This document shows positions 7,880 to 16,724 of a stretch of DNA of 64,000 nucleotides, one piece after another. This DNA comes from Microbacteriaceae bacterium (GTDB taxonomy: Bacteria > Actinomycetota > Actinomycetes > Actinomycetales > Microbacteriaceae), in NCBI GenBank assembly GCA_004297935.1, contig SCRE01000023.1, positions 62,001 through 126,000 on the forward strand. Direction: 5' to 3'. A program made the position numbers and the translations under genes. Within the stretch, counting starts at the first letter, position 1; each line of letters begins with the position of its first letter. The notes under the pieces are model-generated. The model was not told the origin of the DNA. It ran no database searches and was given only the letters and a program-made list of their open reading frames with translations.

Positions 7880-9154
7880 ATGAGCAAGCGGGCAGACGGC
7901 GCCGGCGCAGCGCAGGACGGCGCGGTGCAGAGCAGCACGGTACAGAACGACACGGTGCTGTACCGGGCGGACTGGCATGCTGCACGACGGCTCGCCTATC
8001 GCCTGCCGTCCGCGCTCGGCGCTGAGACGGTGCCGTTGGCGGAGGCGATCGGCCGCCGTTCGGCCAACGGAATCACGGCGCTGTGCGATGTGCCGCACTA
8101 CGCGTCGAGCGCCATGGACGGCTGGGCGGTCGCCGGCGATGCGCCCTGGCGGCTGGTCGAATCCGGCCCGTTGCAGTCGGGTGAGGCCACACGCATCGTG
8201 ACCGGCGGACTGATTCCGGCCGGCGCCCGTGCCGTGTTGCGCAGTGAGAACGGCATCGCGAACGAACGCGTCCTCGAGCGCGGGCCGGAAGCATCCGCCG
8301 GGGAACCGGTGGACGGCATGCATATTCGTCCGCCGGGCGAGGAGGCGCGACGAGGCGAACAGGTCTCGCCGGCCGGAATCGTGTTGAACCCGGCGCACAT
8401 CGCCGTTGCCGCGGTGTGCGGCAATGACACGCTCGAAGTCGTGCAACAGGTGCAAGTTTGCTTGATCCTCACCGGCGACGAGGTGGTGACGGAGGGCATC
8501 CCTGCGCCGGGTCGCGTGCGTGACTCGTTCGGTCCGCAGCTTCCGGCACTGCTCGCCATGTTCGGTGCCGTCGTCGGCTCGAAGCAGCGTCTGCCGGACC
8601 GGCTCGATGCCCTGGTCGACGCCCTGTCCGGCACGTGCCCGAGCACGGCTGACAGCCGACTCGTGGTGACCACCGGCGGAACGGGTCGCTCCGATGCCGA
8701 TCACCTGCACCAAGCGCTGAATCGGGTCGGCGCGCGCATCCTGATCGACGGGATCGCGATGCGACCCGGCGGCCCGAGTCTTCTCGCCGTGCTGCCGGAC
8801 GGCCGCTATCTGCTTGGACTGCCGGGCAACCCGTTGGCTGCGATGATGGGCCTGTTCACTCTGCTGCCGCCGTTGCTGGCCGGTCTCCTCGGTGGGCCGG
8901 AGCCGACGCTGGAACACGTCACCGCGGGACGGGCACTGGCCGACGGGCGGGGCCGGACCCGCCTGATCCCGTACCTGCTCGAGCATGGCAGGGCCGTGCC
9001 GACCGGCTGGCACGGCTCGGGCATGCTCCGCGGACTCGCGGATGCCGACGGCGTGCTCGTCTGCCCGAGCAGCGGAGCCTCGGCGGCCGACACACTCGAG
9101 GCGATCAACCTGCCCTGGGCCGTGGAACGCCGGACAACAGAGCCTGCCATGTAA
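7880..9154 (+). CDS. moeA: Molybdopterin molybdotransferase MoeA homolog (copy 2)
   Basis: A second MoeA-type protein, 424 residues, with DVPHYASSAMDGWAV, IVTGGLIPAGARAVLRSE, LILTGDEVV, VTTGGTGRSDADH and LLGLPGNPLAAMM. It is divergent from copy 1: the family Pro-x-GADAV becomes PAGARAV, and TTGGTGRSDADH replaces TGGVSAGAFE. Such paralogs may handle different molybdoenzymes; that is inference. The first 25 residues are a low-complexity Ala/Gln/Val segment. Third gene of the mobA operon. Confidence 0.83.
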   Translation: MSKRADGAGAAQDGAVQSSTVQNDTVLYRADWHAARRLAYRLPSALGAETVPLAEAIGRRSANGITALCDVPHYASSAMDGWAVAGDAPWRLVESGPLQSGEATRIVTGGLIPAGARAVLRSENGIANERVLERGPEASAGEPVDGMHIRPPGEEARRGEQVSPAGIVLNPAHIAVAAVCGNDTLEVVQQVQVCLILTGDEVVTEGIPAPGRVRDSFGPQLPALLAMFGAVVGSKQRLPDRLDALVDALSGTCPSTADSRLVVTTGGTGRSDADHLHQALNRVGARILIDGIAMRPGGPSLLAVLPDGRYLLGLPGNPLAAMMGLFTLLPPLLAGLLGGPEPTLEHVTAGRALADGRGRTRLIPYLLEHGRAVPTGWHGSGMLRGLADADGVLVCPSSGASAADTLEAINLPWAVERRTTEPAM

Positions 9155-9227
9155 CTGACAGCGTCTGTCCGCATCGTGAACACGAAACTCTCAGCGAATG
9201 TGACGGGTTCTTGCATTTTCACTGATT

Positions 9228-9255
9228 TTGCGAAACTATGAGCATATGGTATAGG
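9228..9255 (+). promoter_or_regulatory. Candidate promoter for the 9278 membrane protein gene
   Basis: TTGCGA (9228-9233), a 16-nt spacer and TATAGG (9250-9255) lie about 23 nt before the start codon in an AT-rich patch that stands out from its surroundings. AAGAAGG follows as the ribosome site. Confidence 0.35.
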
Positions 9256-9277
9256 CCACTTCTAAAGAAGGCGCATC

Positions 9278-9856
9278 ATGAATTTTGCAGTTTCAGCATA
9301 TGTTCCATTGGCTCTCGGATTCTTCGGCCTCGGTACCGGCTATCTCATCTACGGCCCCCAAGAACTGTTCGGCTGGCCGAAGCGTGACGAGAAGGTCGAT
9401 CGAGCCACCGGCGTCTGGGGCATCTGGTTGCCAGGCTTCTTTCAATTCGTCACAGGAATCATCCTGTTCGTCGGACTGACCTGGTTCCAAGTGTTCAAGG
9501 GCGCACCGTTGTACATGGCGGCTCTCGCGTTCACCGCATATGGAATTCACTGGTTCGCGCTCGGAACCAACCGCATGCGCCAGAACGACGCTCGACCGAA
9601 CGCCGGCATGTGCGTGGCGTTCTTCATCCTGTCCGTGGTCGGTCTCGTGGTGTTCTTCGTCGCGGGCGACTGGCCGGTCGGACTGCTGTTCGTCGGCCTG
9701 GCATTGATCTACGCCAGCGACTTCTTCGCCTCGATCGGCAACAAACTCGGCGAGCGCGCGCTGGGGTTCTGGCACCTCGCCACCGGGTTATGGCTGATGT
9801 ACCTGATGATCGCCACCGCGTTCAACATCTCACTAGGCTGGCACTTGGCTCTGTAG
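9278..9856 (+). CDS. Predicted six-helix membrane protein of unknown function
   Basis: A 192-residue hydrophobic protein with about six membrane segments and few charged residues outside the loop FGWPKRDEKVDRATG and the loop TNRMRQNDARPNAG. I do not recognise the family; the layout recalls small AmiS/UreI-like channels but no diagnostic motif is present. It has its own AT-rich promoter region and good AAGAAGG ribosome site, so it is likely expressed on its own. It lies between moeA2 and convergent moaD. Confidence 0.7.
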   Translation: MNFAVSAYVPLALGFFGLGTGYLIYGPQELFGWPKRDEKVDRATGVWGIWLPGFFQFVTGIILFVGLTWFQVFKGAPLYMAALAFTAYGIHWFALGTNRMRQNDARPNAGMCVAFFILSVVGLVVFFVAGDWPVGLLFVGLALIYASDFFASIGNKLGERALGFWHLATGLWLMYLMIATAFNISLGWHLAL

Positions 9857-9882
9857 CGGCACCGAACCGCTCATCCGGTCGA

Positions 9883-10137
9883 TCAACCGCCCGCGAACGG
9901 CGGCAGGATGTCGACCGTGCCGGACAACGGATGCGCCTGGTCTCGCCGCACGATTCCTTCGACGAGGAACGACCCGGACTTCAAGACCGCCCGCATCGGC
10001 TCTCCGTAGCGTTGCACCAGCAGCATCGCCAACTGGCCGACGGTCGCACCGTCGGCCAGCTCGACGCGTTCCTCCTCGCATCCGGCCGCCTCGGCGGCCG
10101 CTGCGAAATATCGCACCGCCACGTTCATTCCACTCAC
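9883..10137 (-). CDS. moaD: Molybdopterin synthase small subunit MoaD
   Basis: Ubiquitin-like sulfur carrier that forms molybdopterin synthase with MoaE. The 84-residue protein ends in the required Gly-Gly (ILPPFAGG), whose terminus is thiocarboxylated. The ATG at 10137 overlaps the ispE stop by 4 nt; an internal ATG at 10128 is also possible. Being coupled to ispE it is probably read as the tail of the metG-tatD-ksgA-ispE transcript rather than with the other molybdenum cofactor genes. Confidence 0.88.
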   Translation of the reverse strand: MSGMNVAVRYFAAAAEAAGCEEERVELADGATVGQLAMLLVQRYGEPMRAVLKSGSFLVEGIVRRDQAHPLSGTVDILPPFAGG

Positions 10138-11072
10138 CCCTCCACGATGACCCGTGCGCCGTGCACGGGTCCGGTTGCGCGGATCGCATGCAACCGGGAC
10201 GCACTCAACGCGATCTGCAGATCGAGCGCGCTGTCCAGGTCGGCCGCAAGGAATGCGACCGTCGGCCCCGAACCCGAAACGAGCCCGGCCAGCGCTCCTG
10301 CGCGCTCGCCCTGCTCCAGGATGTCGCCGAGTTCCGGATTCAAGTGGATCGCGGGGGCCTGAAGGTCGTTCGAGAGCGATTCCGCAAGCATCCGCGCGTC
10401 ACCGGCGCGCAACGCCTGCAACACGTTGGCGTCGACGACGGGACGCTCCCGTGCCGGGAAGATGTCACGCACATGTCGCTGGCGGTGCCGGTCGAGCTCA
10501 CGATACACGTCCGGTGTGCTCAACTGGTCGCCTGGAAACACGAGCACCCAGTGAAACGTCCCCTGTGCCAGAGCCGGGCTCAGCCGGTCGCCGCGGCCGG
10601 TTCCGACGGCGGTTCCGCCGACCAACGCGAACGGCACGTCGGCGCCCAACCGGGCGGCCAGCGCGTGCAATTCCTCGCGGCTGCGCCCGGTTCCCCACAG
10701 CGTGTCGCAGGCCAACAGCGTTGCCGCGGCATCCGCGGAGCCGCCGCCCATGCCACCGGCGATCGGGACATGCTTCTCGATCTCCAGGCGCACGCCGGCC
10801 CGGAAATCCGCTCGGCGAGCCAACAGACGTGCCGCCTTGATCGCCAGGTTGGAACCGTCCGTCGGGAGCGCGGAGCTGTCGATCGGGCCGGTGAAACTGA
10901 CGGAGAAATCCGGTGCGGGGAAAGCGCGGACGTCCTCATACAGCGACAGCGCCTGATACGCGGTGGCGATCTCGTGATAGCCGTCGTCCATCACCGCGCC
11001 CACCCCGAGGAACACGTTGACCTTTCCCGGGGCCCGCACGTGCACCATCGTTTCGGTGGCCTGGACGGTCAT
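10134..11072 (-). CDS. ispE: 4-diphosphocytidyl-2-C-methyl-D-erythritol kinase
   Basis: GHMP kinase of the MEP isoprenoid pathway. The 312-residue sequence has [12 protein letters not shown] (residues 14-25), [13 protein letters not shown], the ATP loop [32 protein letters not shown] and [12 protein letters not shown]. It follows ksgA as in other actinobacteria. Its presence beside mevalonate-pathway genes implies two routes to isopentenyl diphosphate in this organism. Confidence 0.95.
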   Translation of the reverse strand: MTVQATETMVHVRAPGKVNVFLGVGAVMDDGYHEIATAYQALSLYEDVRAFPAPDFSVSFTGPIDSSALPTDGSNLAIKAARLLARRADFRAGVRLEIEKHVPIAGGMGGGSADAAATLLACDTLWGTGRSREELHALAARLGADVPFALVGGTAVGTGRGDRLSPALAQGTFHWVLVFPGDQLSTPDVYRELDRHRQRHVRDIFPARERPVVDANVLQALRAGDARMLAESLSNDLQAPAIHLNPELGDILEQGERAGALAGLVSGSGPTVAFLAADLDSALDLQIALSASRLHAIRATGPVHGARVIVEG

Positions 11073-11112
11073 GCCTCCAACCTAACGCAGCGGAGGAGGG
11101 CCGGCGCACGCG

Positions 11113-11970
11113 TTAGGTCGACGGCACGGCCTCGGCGATACGGATGAACCCGTCGACGGTGAGCTCCTCGCCGCGCGCGGTCGGTGCGAGGCCGGCCGCC
11201 TCGAGCGCGACGGATGCCGCGGCCGAGGAACCGACAGCCGCCGACAGCGATTGGCGCAGCATTTTCCGACGCTGCTGGAACGCGGCATCGACGAGCTCGA
11301 ATGTGCGCCGACGCAGCGCCACATCGCCCGGCTCGGCCGCATGGCGTTCGAACGCCACCAGGATCGAGTCGACGTTCGGGACGGGCCAGAACACCTGGCG
11401 GCTGACCGTGCCCGCCGTGCGCCACCTGCCGTACCACGCCGCCTTGACGCTCGGTGCTCCGTAGATCTTCGAACCGGGGCTCGCGGCCAGGCGTTGACCC
11501 ACCTCCGACTGCACCATCACCACTCCGGAGCGGATCGAGCCGAACTGCTCCAACAGGTGCAGCAGCACGGGAACGGACACGTTGTACGGCAGGTTCGCCA
11601 CGAGTCGGCCCGGCGTGGCGGGCAGTTCTGTCAATTGCAGGGCGTCTGCACGGATCACGGTGAGCCCGGCCGACACGGCCTCGTCGGCCAGTTCGGCGAC
11701 CGTGAGCGGCAGTTGGGCGGCGAGCCGCTTGTCGATCTCGACGGCGACCACCGCGGCATCCGTTTCGAGCAGGCCGAGCGTCAGAGAGCCGAGGCCGGGG
11801 CCGACCTCGAGAACCGTGTCACCGGGCTGGACTCCTGCGACGCGCACGATGCGCCGCACGGTGTTCGCGTCGATCACGAAGTTCTGGCCCAGCTTCTTCG
11901 TCGGCGTCACACCGAGCAGGTCGGCGAGGTCGCGTACCTCGGCCGGCCCGAGCAGTTTGACCGTGCTCAT
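11113..11970 (-). CDS. rsmA: 16S rRNA (adenine1518-N6/adenine1519-N6)-dimethyltransferase
   Basis: KsgA/RsmA dimethylates two adjacent adenines near the 16S rRNA 3' end during 30S maturation. The 285-residue SAM-dependent enzyme shows [14 protein letters not shown], the SAM site [16 protein letters not shown], the catalytic [15 protein letters not shown] and a C-terminal [10 protein letters not shown]. The ATG at 11970 is chosen because the 51 upstream in-frame residues are Arg-rich and non-homologous. Part of the leftward metG-tatD-rsmA-ispE run. Confidence 0.95.
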   Translation of the reverse strand: MSTVKLLGPAEVRDLADLLGVTPTKKLGQNFVIDANTVRRIVRVAGVQPGDTVLEVGPGLGSLTLGLLETDAAVVAVEIDKRLAAQLPLTVAELADEAVSAGLTVIRADALQLTELPATPGRLVANLPYNVSVPVLLHLLEQFGSIRSGVVMVQSEVGQRLAASPGSKIYGAPSVKAAWYGRWRTAGTVSRQVFWPVPNVDSILVAFERHAAEPGDVALRRRTFELVDAAFQQRRKMLRQSLSAAVGSSAAASVALEAAGLAPTARGEELTVDGFIRIAEAVPST

Positions 11971-11983
11971 GAGGCGGCGTCGC

Positions 11984-12910
11984 TCACGCAACAGCCCCGA
12001 TCGGACCGGTCGGCGGGACGGCAGGCGGCTCGGCGTCCCACCGGCCGTACACCAGTTCGGTGTTCGAGGAGATCTGGGCCGCGAGCATCGACGCATCCGT
12101 TCCGAGCACACCGGCCATCGCACGCAGCGTGTGCGGCACCAGATACGGTGCGTTCGGGCGACCGCGATACGGGGTCGGCGTCAGGAACGGCGCATCCGTC
12201 TCGACAAGAAGCAGCGCGCGCGGGACGACCGCGAGCGCATCCCGCAGCTTCTGCGCGTTCGTGAACGTGACGTTGCCGGCGAACGACATGAACCAGCCGT
12301 TGTCCGCACACAGCTGCGCCAGCTCCGCGTCACCGGAGAAGCAGTGGAACACCGTTCGCTCCGGCGCGCCGACACGTCGCAGCGTCGCGATCACGTCGGC
12401 GTGCGCGTCTCGGTCGTGGATCTGCAACGCAACATCGTTCTGCTTGGCGATCTCGATATGCGCCTCGAACGAGCGGAACTGCGCGGCCCGGCCGCTCTCA
12501 TCCGTTCGGTAGAAGTCGAGCCCGGTCTCCCCCACGGCGCGAACGCGCGGACGTGCAGCCAACTCGGCGATCACGGCAAGGCCGTCGTCGAGGGTGCCTC
12601 GTGCGTCGTTCTCGGGCGCGTCATTCGGGTGGATGGCCACGGCCGCCAGCATGCGCGGCTCGATCGCGGCCATCTCCGCGGACCAGATGGACGTCGGCAC
12701 GTCGGTGCCGACCTGCACAACCCCGCGGATGCCGACGCTCGATGCACGGTCCAGCTGCGTTCTGTAGTCCAACGGCTGGTCGCCGTCGGCGATCTCCAAG
12801 TGCGTGTGATTGTCGTAGACGGGTACGACCAGCGGCTCCGGCAACGGCGGGTAGCTCAGATCGCGACGCTGCTTCTGGCTGCGCTCGCGCATGTGGCCTG
12901 GATCAGTCAT
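11984..12910 (-). CDS. tatD: TatD family metal-dependent DNA hydrolase
   Basis: Metallohydrolase of the amidohydrolase fold with 3'-5' exonuclease/DNase activity in characterised members. The 308-residue sequence carries the metal ligands in [11 protein letters not shown] (HxH), the bridging Glu in [12 protein letters not shown], His residues in [10 protein letters not shown] and TVFHCFSGD, and the Asp in [14 protein letters not shown]. The ATG at 12910 is used; extension upstream runs into the palindromic repeat. It lies 13 nt before rsmA, the usual actinobacterial arrangement. Confidence 0.92.
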   Translation of the reverse strand: MTDPGHMRERSQKQRRDLSYPPLPEPLVVPVYDNHTHLEIADGDQPLDYRTQLDRASSVGIRGVVQVGTDVPTSIWSAEMAAIEPRMLAAVAIHPNDAPENDARGTLDDGLAVIAELAARPRVRAVGETGLDFYRTDESGRAAQFRSFEAHIEIAKQNDVALQIHDRDAHADVIATLRRVGAPERTVFHCFSGDAELAQLCADNGWFMSFAGNVTFTNAQKLRDALAVVPRALLLVETDAPFLTPTPYRGRPNAPYLVPHTLRAMAGVLGTDASMLAAQISSNTELVYGRWDAEPPAVPPTGPIGAVA

Positions 12911-12923
12911 CACGCACGCTCGT

Positions 12924-13023
12924 TGGTCGAGTAACAAGCGCCAGCGAGCCTATCGAGATCCCGCAACGTGGAGTCCAGCGGTCGGTCCGGGTCTCGATAC
13001 GCGCGTTCCCCGCTACTCGACCA
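12924..13023. repeat. 100-bp palindromic intergenic element (copy 2 of the GGTCGAGTAG family)
   Basis: TGGTCGAGTA (12924-12933) pairs perfectly with TACTCGACCA (13014-13023); inner arms CTATCGAGATCCCG and GGGTCTCGATACG also pair imperfectly. It fills most of the gap between metG and tatD, which are transcribed in the same direction, so it would form a hairpin in the metG-tatD mRNA. Confidence 0.85.
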
Positions 13024-13036
13024 GCGGGCGTTGTGA

Positions 13037-14617
13037 CTATGCAACGGTCGCTTCGATTCGCGGGAACAGGGCCTCAAGCGCATCGACCTGCGTTCCCGCG
13101 GGCAACTGTCCCCAGTCGCCGGCCGCGCGCAGCGGCTGTGCGCACAACGCGCCGAGAGTGCCCGACACGCCGAGCGCATCCCAGAGCTTCTCCGTGGCCT
13201 GCGGGAGCACCGGCGACAGCAGCACGGCCAGGGCACGAAGACCCTCCGTAGCGGTATACAGCACCGTCGCCAGGCGTTCTCGCCGGCCCGCGTCCTTCGC
13301 CAGAGACCACGGCTCCTGAGTCGTGATGTAACCGTTGAGGTCGTCGACGATTCTCCAGATCGCCGCAATCGCTTCGTGAATCGCCAGCCGCTCGATGGCT
13401 GCATCGGCCGCGGCCGCGGCATCCGCCACGACGCTGTGCACCGCACGCTCGGCATCCTGCGCGGCACCGGGCGTCGGCACCACGCCGTCGAAGTAACGCG
13501 CGACCATCGCGATCACACGCGAGGCGAGGTTGCCGAAGCCGTTGGCAAGCTCGGACTGGTAGCGCGCTGCGAGGTCCTCCCAGCTGAACGAGCCGTCCTG
13601 TCCGAAACTGATGGCGCGCAGGAAGTAGTATCGGAACGCATCCGATCCGAACGTGTCGGTGATCTGGCTCGGCGCGATGCCGGTGAGTTTCGACTTCGAC
13701 ATCTTCTCCCCGCCGACGAGCAGCCAGCCGTGGCCGAACACCTGGTGCGGCACCTCGAGGCCGGCGGCCATCAGCATGGCCGGCCAGATCACCGCGTGAA
13801 AGCGCAGGATGTCTTTGCCCACCACGTGCAGAGCGGGCCAACGCCGATCGAACACCGCGTCATCGACGCCGTAGCCGATCGCCGTGATGTAGTTGAGCAG
13901 GGCGTCGATCCAGACATACAGCACGTGCGAGTCGTCCCACGGGATCGAAATGCCCCAGTCGAAGCTCGACCGGGAGATCGACAGGTCGTTCAACCCCTGC
14001 GACACGAAGGCCACGACCTCGTTGCGGGCGCTCTCCGGTTGGACGAAGTCCGGCCGGTCGCGGTACAGCGCCAGCAGTCGCTCGCCGAAATCGCTCATCT
14101 TGAAGAAATAGTTCTTCTCGTGCAGCAGTTCGAGCGGCTTCGAGTGGATGGCGCAGACCTTCTGCCCCTCGTATTCGCCGGCGCCGTCGAGGATCTCGCT
14201 CTCCGGCTTGAACTCCTCGCAGCCGACGCAGTACAGACCTTCGTACTCCGCGTCGTAGATGAAGCCGCCGTCGTGCAGCCGCTGCAGAAAGAGCTTGACG
14301 GCGTCTTCGTGGCGCGCATCCGTCGTGCGAATGAAGTCGTCGTTGGCGATGTCGAGGGTGTCCAGCAGTGGTTTCCAGGCTTCAGAGACGAGTCTGTCCG
14401 CCCAGGCGCGCGGTGTCGTGCCGTTCGCGGTGGCGGTGCGCAGAATCTTCTGCCCGTGCTCGTCCGTGCCGGTCAGCAACCAGGTGTCGTCGCCGGCCTG
14501 GCGGTGCCAGCGGGCGAGCACATCGCAGGCGACTTCCGTGTAGGCGTGCCCGATGTGCGGCACATCATTCACGTAGAAGATCGGCGTGGTGATGTAGAAG
14601 GAAGAGCCAGCGGACAT
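13037..14617 (-). CDS. metG: Methionyl-tRNA synthetase
   Basis: Class I synthetase charging tRNA-Met. The 526-residue product has TPIFYVNDVPHIGHAYTE with the HIGH motif, the CVGCEEF knuckle followed by VCAIHSK as the remaining metal-binding element, the anticodon-proximal domain, and EKMSKSKLTG (KMSKS loop). It lacks the C-terminal EMAP-like dimerisation domain, as in the shorter actinobacterial form. Start ATG at 14617 is preferred over ATG 14626 because AGGATGGG lies at a workable distance. First gene of the metG-tatD-rsmA-ispE-moaD direction. Confidence 0.95.
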   Translation of the reverse strand: MSAGSSFYITTPIFYVNDVPHIGHAYTEVACDVLARWHRQAGDDTWLLTGTDEHGQKILRTATANGTTPRAWADRLVSEAWKPLLDTLDIANDDFIRTTDARHEDAVKLFLQRLHDGGFIYDAEYEGLYCVGCEEFKPESEILDGAGEYEGQKVCAIHSKPLELLHEKNYFFKMSDFGERLLALYRDRPDFVQPESARNEVVAFVSQGLNDLSISRSSFDWGISIPWDDSHVLYVWIDALLNYITAIGYGVDDAVFDRRWPALHVVGKDILRFHAVIWPAMLMAAGLEVPHQVFGHGWLLVGGEKMSKSKLTGIAPSQITDTFGSDAFRYYFLRAISFGQDGSFSWEDLAARYQSELANGFGNLASRVIAMVARYFDGVVPTPGAAQDAERAVHSVVADAAAAADAAIERLAIHEAIAAIWRIVDDLNGYITTQEPWSLAKDAGRRERLATVLYTATEGLRALAVLLSPVLPQATEKLWDALGVSGTLGALCAQPLRAAGDWGQLPAGTQVDALEALFPRIEATVA

Positions 14618-14753
14618 GGTTCCCATCCTAAATGGCGCGGGGACGGCCGCTTTCCCTGTTACACGTGTGCACTGACGCGGACGCCGCGCGCAGACGCGGA
14701 CACCGGTGCGCAGACGCGCATGCACGGCGCCACCTCGGCATAGGCTCGGGGGT

Positions 14754-15617
14754 ATGAGGCAACGCAGAATCGGTGACGTCGATGTCAGTGCGATCGGACT
14801 CGGCGGCCTGCCGATGTCCGTCCAAGGCCGCAAGTCACCCGAAACGTCGATCGCGACGATCCACGCCGCGCTGGACGCGGGCATCACCTTCATCGACACG
14901 GCCGACTCGTACACCCTCGACGAAGACGGCCACGGGCACAACGAGCTGCTCATCGCCGAGGCGTTGCGCACTTACGGATCGGACACCTCGCACGTTCTAG
15001 TCGCGACGAAGGGCGGGCTGATCCACCGCGATGAGGGCCGGTGGGCCAACGACGGCCGGCCGGAGCACATCATCCGGGCGGCAAAAGAATCGGCCCGGCG
15101 ACTCGGCGTCGACACGATCGGCCTCTACCAGTTCCATCAACCGGACCCCGCCGTGCCGTTTGCGGAGTCCGTCGGCGCACTCCGGGCGCTCTACGAGGCG
15201 GGCATCGTGCGCTATGTCGGTGTTTCCAACGTGACCGTCGCCCAGATCCGCGAAGCCCACCGCATCCTCGCCCACGCGTTCGTGTCGGTGCAGAACCGGT
15301 TCTCCCCCGCCTGGCGGCACAGCGCGCCCGAACTCGAGGCATGCATCGAGTTGGAGCTCGCGTTCCTGCCGTGGAGCCCGCTCGGCGGCATTGGGGCAGC
15401 GGGCAAGGTCGGCAAGCACAACGCGGCCTTCGGCGAGGTCGCGGCAGACCTCGGCGTCAGCCCGCAGCAGGTCGCCCTCGCCTGGGAACTGCACCTCTCC
15501 CACCTCGTCATCCCGATCCCGGGGGCGAGCCGGCCGCAGAGCATCCGCGATTCGGCGAGGGCGGCAGACCTCGACCTGAGCCCGGAGACAATGTCCTATC
15601 TGAGCGCGTCGAAGTAG
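14754..15617 (+). CDS. Aldo/keto reductase
   Basis: NADPH-dependent oxidoreductase of the AKR (beta/alpha)8 superfamily; substrate unknown. The 287-residue protein shows the catalytic tetrad pattern: Asp-Ser-Tyr in IDTADSYTLDEDG, Lys in VATKGGLI and His in YQFHQPD, plus the C-terminal cofactor segment IPIPGASRPQSI. The ATG at 14754 has a G-rich ribosome site (CTCGGGGGT). It is transcribed divergently from metG and convergently toward rsmI, with a palindromic element between the convergent ends. Confidence 0.88.
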   Translation: MRQRRIGDVDVSAIGLGGLPMSVQGRKSPETSIATIHAALDAGITFIDTADSYTLDEDGHGHNELLIAEALRTYGSDTSHVLVATKGGLIHRDEGRWANDGRPEHIIRAAKESARRLGVDTIGLYQFHQPDPAVPFAESVGALRALYEAGIVRYVGVSNVTVAQIREAHRILAHAFVSVQNRFSPAWRHSAPELEACIELELAFLPWSPLGGIGAAGKVGKHNAAFGEVAADLGVSPQQVALAWELHLSHLVIPIPGASRPQSIRDSARAADLDLSPETMSYLSASK

Positions 15618-15630
15618 CGTCCTGGCTTCC

Positions 15631-15743
15631 GCTGGTCGAGTAGCCCGCTCGCGAAGCGAGCAGGCGTATCGAGACCCCCGGCCGACTCACGACCTCTCGA
15701 TACGGGTCTCGATACACTCGCTGACGCTCGTTACTCGACCAGC
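15631..15743. repeat. 113-bp palindromic element (copy 3 of the GGTCGAGTAG family) overlapping the rsmI 3' end
   Basis: GCTGGTCGAGTA (15631 on) pairs with TACTCGACCAGC ending at 15743; inner GTATCGAGACC and GGTCTCGATAC arms also pair. It separates convergent aldo/keto reductase and rsmI genes and could act as a bidirectional terminator. The right arm supplies the last codons (P-L-V-E) and stop of rsmI. Confidence 0.88.
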
Positions 15744-16570
15744 GGCGCCCGCTCGGCGCGCGCCTGCAGCACTGCCTCATAGAGGTCACGTTTTGAGAGG
15801 CCAGTGGCCTCGGCGACGGCTGCGGCTGCATCCTTCAGCCGCTCGCCCGCGGCCGTGAGCACCAGCACATCGCTCACCCCGCCCGCAAGGTCGACCGTTC
15901 GCACGGATGCGCCGTCTACGACGATGCAGATCTCGCCACGCACACCGCCTGCTGCCCAATCGGCCAGCTCGGACGCGGTGCCGCGGCGCACCTCCTCGTG
16001 CAGCTTGGTCAGCTCACGGCAGACGACCACGCGGCGGCCGGCGCCGAACGCATCAGCCAGATCGGCCAGCGACGCGGCCAACCGGTTCGGCGACTCGAAG
16101 AAGACCATCGTGCGACGCTCGCCGGCAAGAGCGCGGAGCACGCTCATCCGTTCGCCCTGTTTGCGCGGGAGGAATCCCTCGAAGCTGAACCGATCGGTGG
16201 GCAGTCCGGCCACGGCGAGCGCTGCGAGCACCGCTGACGGCCCGGGCAGCACGGTGACGACGACCCCGGCGGCGACGGCCGTCTCGACAAGATGGAATCC
16301 GGGGTCGGAGACCGTCGGCATCCCGGCGTCGCTGAGAACGAGCACGTCGTCGTCACGCGCGAGGGCGACCAGTTCGGCAGCCTTGCCGCGCTCGTTGTGG
16401 TCGTGCATGCTGATCAGCCGCGGTCGCGCGTCGATGTGCAGCCCTGCGAGCAGCCGCTGCGTCACCCTGGTGTCTTCCGATGCCACGATCGACACCGTGC
16501 GCAGCGCCTGCGTCAGGCGAGCGGATACGTCGCCGAGGTTGCCGATCGGTGTCGCAGCCAGGATGATCAT
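15731..16570 (-). CDS. rsmI: 16S rRNA (cytidine1402-2'-O)-methyltransferase
   Basis: RsmI 2'-O-methylates C1402 in the decoding centre of 16S rRNA. The 279-residue SAM enzyme of the tetrapyrrole methylase fold begins IILAATPIGNLGDVSARL and contains VASEDTRVTQRLL, VLVLSDAGMPTVSDPG, VLPGPSAVLAALAVAGLP and FEGFLPRKQGER. The C-terminus APLVE and stop are encoded by the palindromic element. In M. tuberculosis the orthologue is adjacent to and divergent from the pmt gene; here the pmt gene lies 17.8 kb away. Confidence 0.94.
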   Translation of the reverse strand: MIILAATPIGNLGDVSARLTQALRTVSIVASEDTRVTQRLLAGLHIDARPRLISMHDHNERGKAAELVALARDDDVLVLSDAGMPTVSDPGFHLVETAVAAGVVVTVLPGPSAVLAALAVAGLPTDRFSFEGFLPRKQGERMSVLRALAGERRTMVFFESPNRLAASLADLADAFGAGRRVVVCRELTKLHEEVRRGTASELADWAAGGVRGEICIVVDGASVRTVDLAGGVSDVLVLTAAGERLKDAAAAVAEATGLSKRDLYEAVLQARAERAPLVE

Positions 16571-16610
16571 GCGTCCAGTCTGCCTGCTCGCGCGCCACTG
16601 CGCAGCCGAC

Positions 16611-16724
16611 TCACTCCGCCGGCACGTCTTTGCCCGTCATCTCGAGCGCGAAACGACCAAGCAATCCGAGTATCGCGTCACGATCGATCAGCGGTCTCCA
16701 ATCGGTTGCGTCGGCCACGAGCAT
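16611..16724 (-). CDS. Possible 37-residue ORF coupled to purU
   Basis: The ATG at 16724 directly follows the purU stop (TGA-ATG). The peptide, MLVADATDWRPLIDRDAI then LGLLGRFALEMTGKDVPAE, has alternating hydrophobic and charged residues like a real amphipathic helix rather than random high-GC translation. There is no strong ribosome site, so expression would depend on coupling. I do not recognise it; it may also be the tail of a lost gene at the edge of the island. Confidence 0.3.
   Translation of the reverse strand: MLVADATDWRPLIDRDAILGLLGRFALEMTGKDVPAE

Noticed and set aside
14618-14753. T-box leader for methionyl-tRNA synthetase
   Set aside because: The gap is only 136 bp, shared with a divergent gene, and lacks the conserved T-box sequence.
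13037-14971. 644-codon reading of metG starting at 14971
   Set aside because: The first 118 codons overlap the divergent aldo/keto reductase gene and do not look like a synthetase; ATG 14617 begins the conserved sequence.
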